64,000 nt of DNA from Paragordius varius (taxonomy: Eukaryota; Nematomorpha), in the NCBI GenBank assembly GCA_964247055.1, contig OZ176055.1, positions 3,410,001 through 3,474,000 of the forward strand, read 5' to 3'. The notes below the pieces were generated by a model. The model did not search any database and was not told where the DNA came from. It was given only the letters and a program-made list of their open reading frames with translations. The translations under genes were made by a program, and so were the position numbers. This document shows, in pieces, positions 59,314-64,000 of this stretch; position 1 is the stretch's first letter, and each line of letters begins with the position of its first letter.

Positions 59314-61828
59314 TATTTTCCAAAAAATTTATGGAGGTTAAATAATTTTAAAAACACATAGTTAAATTTGATGAGTTTAAAAATGTATTAATAGCTAATT
59401 AAAGAACTATAGATAAATTTTAATTCAGGATATTTATATAAAAAAGAAGATGCATTTAAATATGGTAAAAAATAATATATATGTAATATTAATTTAGTTA
59501 TATCTGATTACCAACTAAAAATTAGTCCAGAAGATCTAAGTTAAATTACAAAATTTTTGAAGACCATATTATATTAAATTACATAGTGTCCACAAAAAAT
59601 TATTCTGAATAGGAAAATGTATAAAAATTTTCACAGTGGTTTGAATAAGAGTAATTTAATAAAGTTTACAGTTATGTTGTGACTCCTTCATATCAGAAAA
59701 TGGAATATCCTGCGTTCGAAATCGGGAATAAAAATACTAAAACAATATATATATTTGATAGGATGTATCAGATATCATAATGCTCTAGGTTTTGGCCCTT
59801 GCGAATAAAGAAAGTTAATACTTTTGTAGTAACTCCATATCAGAATGGCAAATTTGCGTATACTTTGTTAAATAAATTTTGGTGATCACTAAATAGATCA
59901 TTCCAAAAAATATTACTAATACTTTAAACTACATATAAAAGGAAATAGGTATTTTTATAAAAAATTTTTTAGACGTAGGCTTCAAAAGTGCCAGATTTCT
60001 TCGCTCCGCTAAGATGGCCAGTCGTAAAATAAATGCATAAATGCCCCCTATAAATATTTTAATATATGCTAAACTTTAGATGAAGAAACTATTTATAAAA
60101 AAATAAATATACTTCATGTTATTTTGAATAATGAAAACGGTTAAACGCTTTAAGATATCATGAATTTTTCTATATAATTCGATTGTGTTGAACATTTCTT
60201 GCCTCTTCCTAATTTAATTTAAAGGTTCGAATGCTTAAAATTTGGTGAATTATTGTAAAAAAAACACAATTTTTTAACATAAATTCTAAGACCAACGAAT
60301 ATTTAAATTAAAATTCTGAGGTGATAGAAATTCATCATCATCATCAAATTATATGGTAAAGGAGTTTTGTTATCTTATTTTAAACTGTTTTTATCTAAAA
60401 AAAGTATGGAGTACTTTTCAGTAAATACTTGCTAAAAACAATTTTTTTAAAAAAATATGCCTTTTAAATAAATATTTTAAGTATATCAAAATTTAGAATC
60501 TATTTAAAATTTTATTGCGCAATCTTGACATTTATGCGTTAAAACTGGCCTTTAAGCAAAGTGGGACTTTAAGGGCCCACATTTAAACTTCTTTTATAAA
60601 ATAACTTTTTGTTATATTTAGTTTATGAATATTTTAGTGTTATTTTTTGGAATGAAGCATGCTTTAACCAAAAAAGTTTATCAAACAATGGCGCCATTAC
60701 CATAAAAGTGTGTATATTTGACTTTGGCTCATAAATCCCAGAGAGCACCATAATAATCCCAACCCTTTTTCTATCAGAATATATATTATATCATCCATCC
60801 AATTTTAACAGTGTATATTTACGATTAAAAAAGAATAAAAATTAAATATTTAAATTTATTTCATAGAGTATGTTAAAAAAATAAACACTTGCCGTAAGGA
60901 ATTTCAATTATAATATAAGCAATATATCAAGTGGTCACACCTAAACCTGCGTTATTAGAGTTTAAAAATTCAAACGTTTGAACTAAACCTATAACTCGTC
61001 TGTGCCAAGATAAAACATTTTATCCATAAATTTAAGAAACTAAAAATATTTGTATTTTTTAATTTATTGAATATTTATATGCGTCACATGTATACGAATA
61101 TTATTATATTTACACAATGATGTCGTTTTATGTCCAAAAAAACACACCGGCGAAATATTCTGGAAAATTATTTCCAACAAATATTAGGGGCTTCTTGAAT
61201 AAATCTCATGCAAAAAAACTTTTATTTATACCTTCACATATTTCGTTAATACGCATGATATGAGCTGTATAATTGGAGACAGAACGATGATGTTTGAGCT
61301 CTTTTGTTTTTATGGAGTTTTTAATGCGATGATCCTCATTTCGGATGAGTTAATATTTCGCCTAAAACATCATTTGTTGACGTTAACAATATAGGTAAAT
61401 GCGTCCATCAATTATAACAATACCACCCTTTATTAATGTTTTATTCGCTTATAACATGAGGTTATCGAATTATTGTTTGAATGATTTAGAAATAAATATT
61501 TATACTCTAATCCAATTATATAGAGTCGAAAAAGTCAATTGTTTTTGCCTTAATAGTTTGGTACGTTTGCGAACAGATGTGTTGTAAAGCCTTTGTGTAA
61601 TTTTGTAATAGGAGTTTTCGTTAGAGATTGAATAAAAAATTTTGTATTTGTTAATTTAAGGTGAATCAATATGGAATTTATTATATTTACAATTGATATT
61701 ATTATAATTAAAATTTACATATAAACATTAAAATTATTTTTTCTCCTGATTCCAGAGGTTTGCTGTATTATGTTTATTTATAATTAATTTAAATAAATAC
61801 TCTAATTCGCTTTTCTAAAAAATATACA
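59314..61828. other. Intergenic DNA
   Basis: AT-rich. Near 59650-59870 the words CTCCTTCATATCAGAAAATG and TAACTCCATATCAGAATGG form two units of a repeat also hinted at near 31220. No gene was recognised. The 3' UTR of the lysine-rich gene, with AATAAA at 61777-61772 (minus strand), lies at the right end. Confidence 0.45.
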
Positions 61829-62961
61829 TTAGAAATGGGAAGAAAAGATAGGAGCTAAGCAACCGGAACCCATTATATCTGGCAGATTATGACTGTTTTC
61901 CTGGCCGGGCAATGGACAGATAGGTACGGGTTCTGTGAAAATTCTACCTCTTCTCCTTCTAATGTACGGAAGATCATCGTTTAAATCAGAATTTCCAAAG
62001 TACGCACATTTACACCTATAATTAATGGTTTACAAAATGATATATTATTAAATAAGTTTATAATTGTAAAAGGTAGGTCATACTTTGAACACATGATATT
62101 TAGCTTTTTCATTCTTGGCATTGGAGATGACTTGCGGGCATCTGCAGATCGAGTTCGCCAAACGCACGAACGATAGGGTGCAGGTTTTCCGCTAATAACT
62201 CTATGGGTGAAATAAGCAGGGACCCGATCGGCAATCGATTGCCTAACCTCACTTCTACTGTGGAGCCAATTAGTGTCGCTTCGATAAGTTACATCATTCT
62301 TCAGTGGCTTTTGTCGTTTGAATATAGTAGCTTCTCGTACTATTTGTATGGCACTGTTTTTCGGCTCATTGTGCAAACTTGTAGGTGGCGTTCTAACTTT
62401 TAATTTATTTTCATTCATTAAATCTGAGTTTAGATCGTTATGATTTTCCATTATCATATTGTCTGTAGCTCTAATTGCCATATCATTAATTTTTATTCTT
62501 TTATTGCGATGCACGTTTTTCTTATCTTTTATTACACGTTTGTTGGTAGGTTTTTGGTTTGTTTTCTTTTTGGACAAAACATAATTAGATTGACGTTTTT
62601 TGGTATTTTTCTGTTTACTAGACTGACGAGTCCTGGGCGTTTTGTTCGATTTGCGTGTGGAAACATTTTTAGACTTCCGTTTGGGAGTTTTAGCTTTTTT
62701 CTTAGTACCCTTAAAGACTGTTTGATCTTTATTTTTAGACAATTTCTTGGGTTTTTTTGCGCGAGTACGTTTATTCCAGCTCCTTTTCTTTACATTTGAT
62801 TTTTGCGATCTCGTTTTCCTGGTTTTCCCATCCTTTTTCTTAAAAGAGGTTCGTTGTTTGCTTTTCAATGTTGGTTTATTTTCTGTTTTAGATGCTTTGT
62901 TTTGAGATAATTTTTGTTTTTTGTTTTTAGTTTTTGAAATAATAGTTGTTTTACGTTTCAT
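61829..62961 (-). CDS. Lysine-rich protein of unknown function, two exons
   Basis: Exon 1 (62961-62084) starts at an ATG. About 155 N-terminal residues are extremely rich in Lys, Arg, Ser, Thr and Asn, with many basic clusters (KRKTTIISKTKNKKQKLS and others), suggesting a nuclear or nucleolar protein. A more ordered part follows: SRSEVRQSIADRVPAYFTHR, then GKPAPYRSCVWRTRSADAR. A donor GTATGA at 62083 and an acceptor ATTATAG ending at 62016 (intron 68 nt) would join, in phase, an exon 62015-61829 of 62 codons (CKCAYFGNSDLNDDLPYIRR; ends APIFSSHF), giving 354 aa and a CSKCKC cluster at the junction. Without splicing the frame ends at 61981 after less gene-like residues. The splice model is inferred. 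I do not recognise the family. Confidence 0.65.
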
Positions 62962-64000
62962 GTGTTAAATTTATAAACAAGTATTATGACAATCTATTTA
63001 TAATGATTGTTAAATTAAAATCAAGATATACATAATAAATTATATAAACAAATTTAAATAGTATAAGCTGGTTGAAACTTATTATATAAATATATACAAT
63101 TGAAAATTAGTTTTTTAAATTAACATGTATAAATTATTATGATAAACACCCATAGATTCTAGGACCATTTAATTACATTTTTTTGATGTTTTTCAATCAA
63201 ACCCCGCCATTTTTCCAATGTTGCGACTCGGAAACTTGCCTCTTTATAATTAAAATTATTTAGAATATAATTATAATTTGCCATCAATTCGATATCGAAT
63301 TTTTTCGGAAATCAAATAAATATCATTTTTACTGAATTCGAGATATTCAACAGATTGTAGATGTATGTTTTATTATTCTTATAATAATCAATGCAAATAT
63401 TAATTTTTATAGCCCTGTTGCTGTTACAGTTTAAGATATTGTTTGTGAATCATAATTTATTATTATTTTTATCTAAACAAAAATTACAAACACGATATTT
63501 TTGGCGATTTTGACACAGGGTGTGGAGCTAATCACGTTGTAAATATAAAAAGCTATGACGATATTTGCCTTGAAATGGAAATAACTCATATTATTATAGA
63601 ATCTATACTCAACTTTAAATGCTCCAAAAAACGCTATTTAATGGTGTATTTAACATAGGCGGTCCCAACCATTTGAATAAAAGCTGAGAGAATTTGGACT
63701 TTAAATGGGGAAAATCATTAAATAAATTATATAATCTCAGGTTTCAGAAATCTTACCTGCTTTATTTTTATATTACCGCTTAATTAAATAGGGTTGAGCC
63801 TGACCAAAAAATTATAGAAAAGCGCTCAACTAACGAAAAATACCTAATAAAATTATCATTGATTTCAATTAATTTCAGTTGGGCGTAAAATTTATTTCAA
63901 GTTACGTTAGTTTTATATTTTTATGTTTGAATATTTAACAGAGGTTAAAGTTTTTGTGGCTAATTTGAAACTAATTTATTTTTACGTGCAATACCTCAAA
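62962..64000. other. Intergenic DNA with a dispersed repeat piece
   Basis: AT-rich, no gene seen. From about 63620 to 63700, AAAACGCTATTTAATGGTG and TATTTAACATAGGCGGTCCC match words near 36120-36430 and 39990-40460, so another piece of the unassigned dispersed repeat reaches toward the right edge. Confidence 0.45.

Noticed and set aside
62203-62799. Plus-strand open frames rich in Phe, Ile and Leu
   Set aside because: They are antisense to the lysine-rich gene; Lys codons read backwards give Phe and Leu.
1-64000. Myxozoan or orthonectid origin
   Set aside because: Engrailed argues against a cnidarian parasite. The 21-31-nt introns fit dicyemids better than what I know of orthonectids, although the latter cannot be excluded from one window.
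1-64000. CRISPR arrays, bacterial operons, retrovirus-like or Polinton elements
   Set aside because: No regularly spaced direct repeats with unique spacers, no polycistronic bacterial layout, and no paired long terminal repeats, integrase-gag or capsid-like frames were seen.

Overview
The window is AT-rich animal DNA. It holds eight protein-coding genes, one tRNA gene and many decayed transposons. An engrailed gene points to a bilaterian. Two compact genes, a Romo1 homologue and the NatB catalytic subunit NAA20, are cut by introns of only 21-29 nt, and a third gene, an NCS-1/frequenin homologue, has one of 31 nt. Introns this small are very rare in animals and are known from dicyemid mesozoans. 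A dicyemid such as Dicyema is therefore my best guess. Gene spacing of several kb fits, but a single window cannot prove the assignment.

Layout, left to right. An ETS transcription factor of the ERG/FLI/FEV type is cut by the left edge (to 2147). A broken RTE-type LINE lies on the minus strand (4687-7790, with a probable 5' leader to about 8335). Copies of a roughly 575-bp TTAA-flanked MITE follow (9.0-12.8 kb), then a palindromic cluster of PIF/Harbinger fragments (12.9-17.6 kb) and a 2-kb hAT fossil with an exact 8-bp target duplication (17708-19755). Next come the eight-exon NCS-1 gene (21032-24382), an unrecognised 476-aa protein with YDxP motifs (26041-27471), and a mariner fossil with a hAT MITE nested in it (28.1-29.0 kb). 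A compact block holds tRNA-Pro(CGG), Romo1 and NAA20 (29.5-31.0 kb). From 31 to 42.5 kb there are only transposon relics and AT-rich DNA. A three-exon engrailed gene lies at 42564-45236. A long, nearly featureless stretch reaches fibrillarin (minus strand, 58679-54208). A lysine-rich two-exon gene (minus strand, 62961-61829) closes the window.

The genes form no pathway or operon: they cover transcription (ETS, engrailed), calcium sensing (NCS-1), mitochondria (Romo1), N-terminal acetylation (NAA20) and rRNA 2'-O-methylation (fibrillarin). The common thread is gene architecture. Tiny introns and tiny exons (22-25 nt) sit next to introns enlarged by MITEs or by local duplication. The most striking case is fibrillarin intron 5, which carries about five decayed copies of the end of the exon before it, several still readable as the same peptide. 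I found no evidence for a wholly new molecular system; this intron array is the observation I would follow first.

Exon boundaries were set by hand from conserved protein sequence, reading phase and GT-AG signals. No database search was possible.
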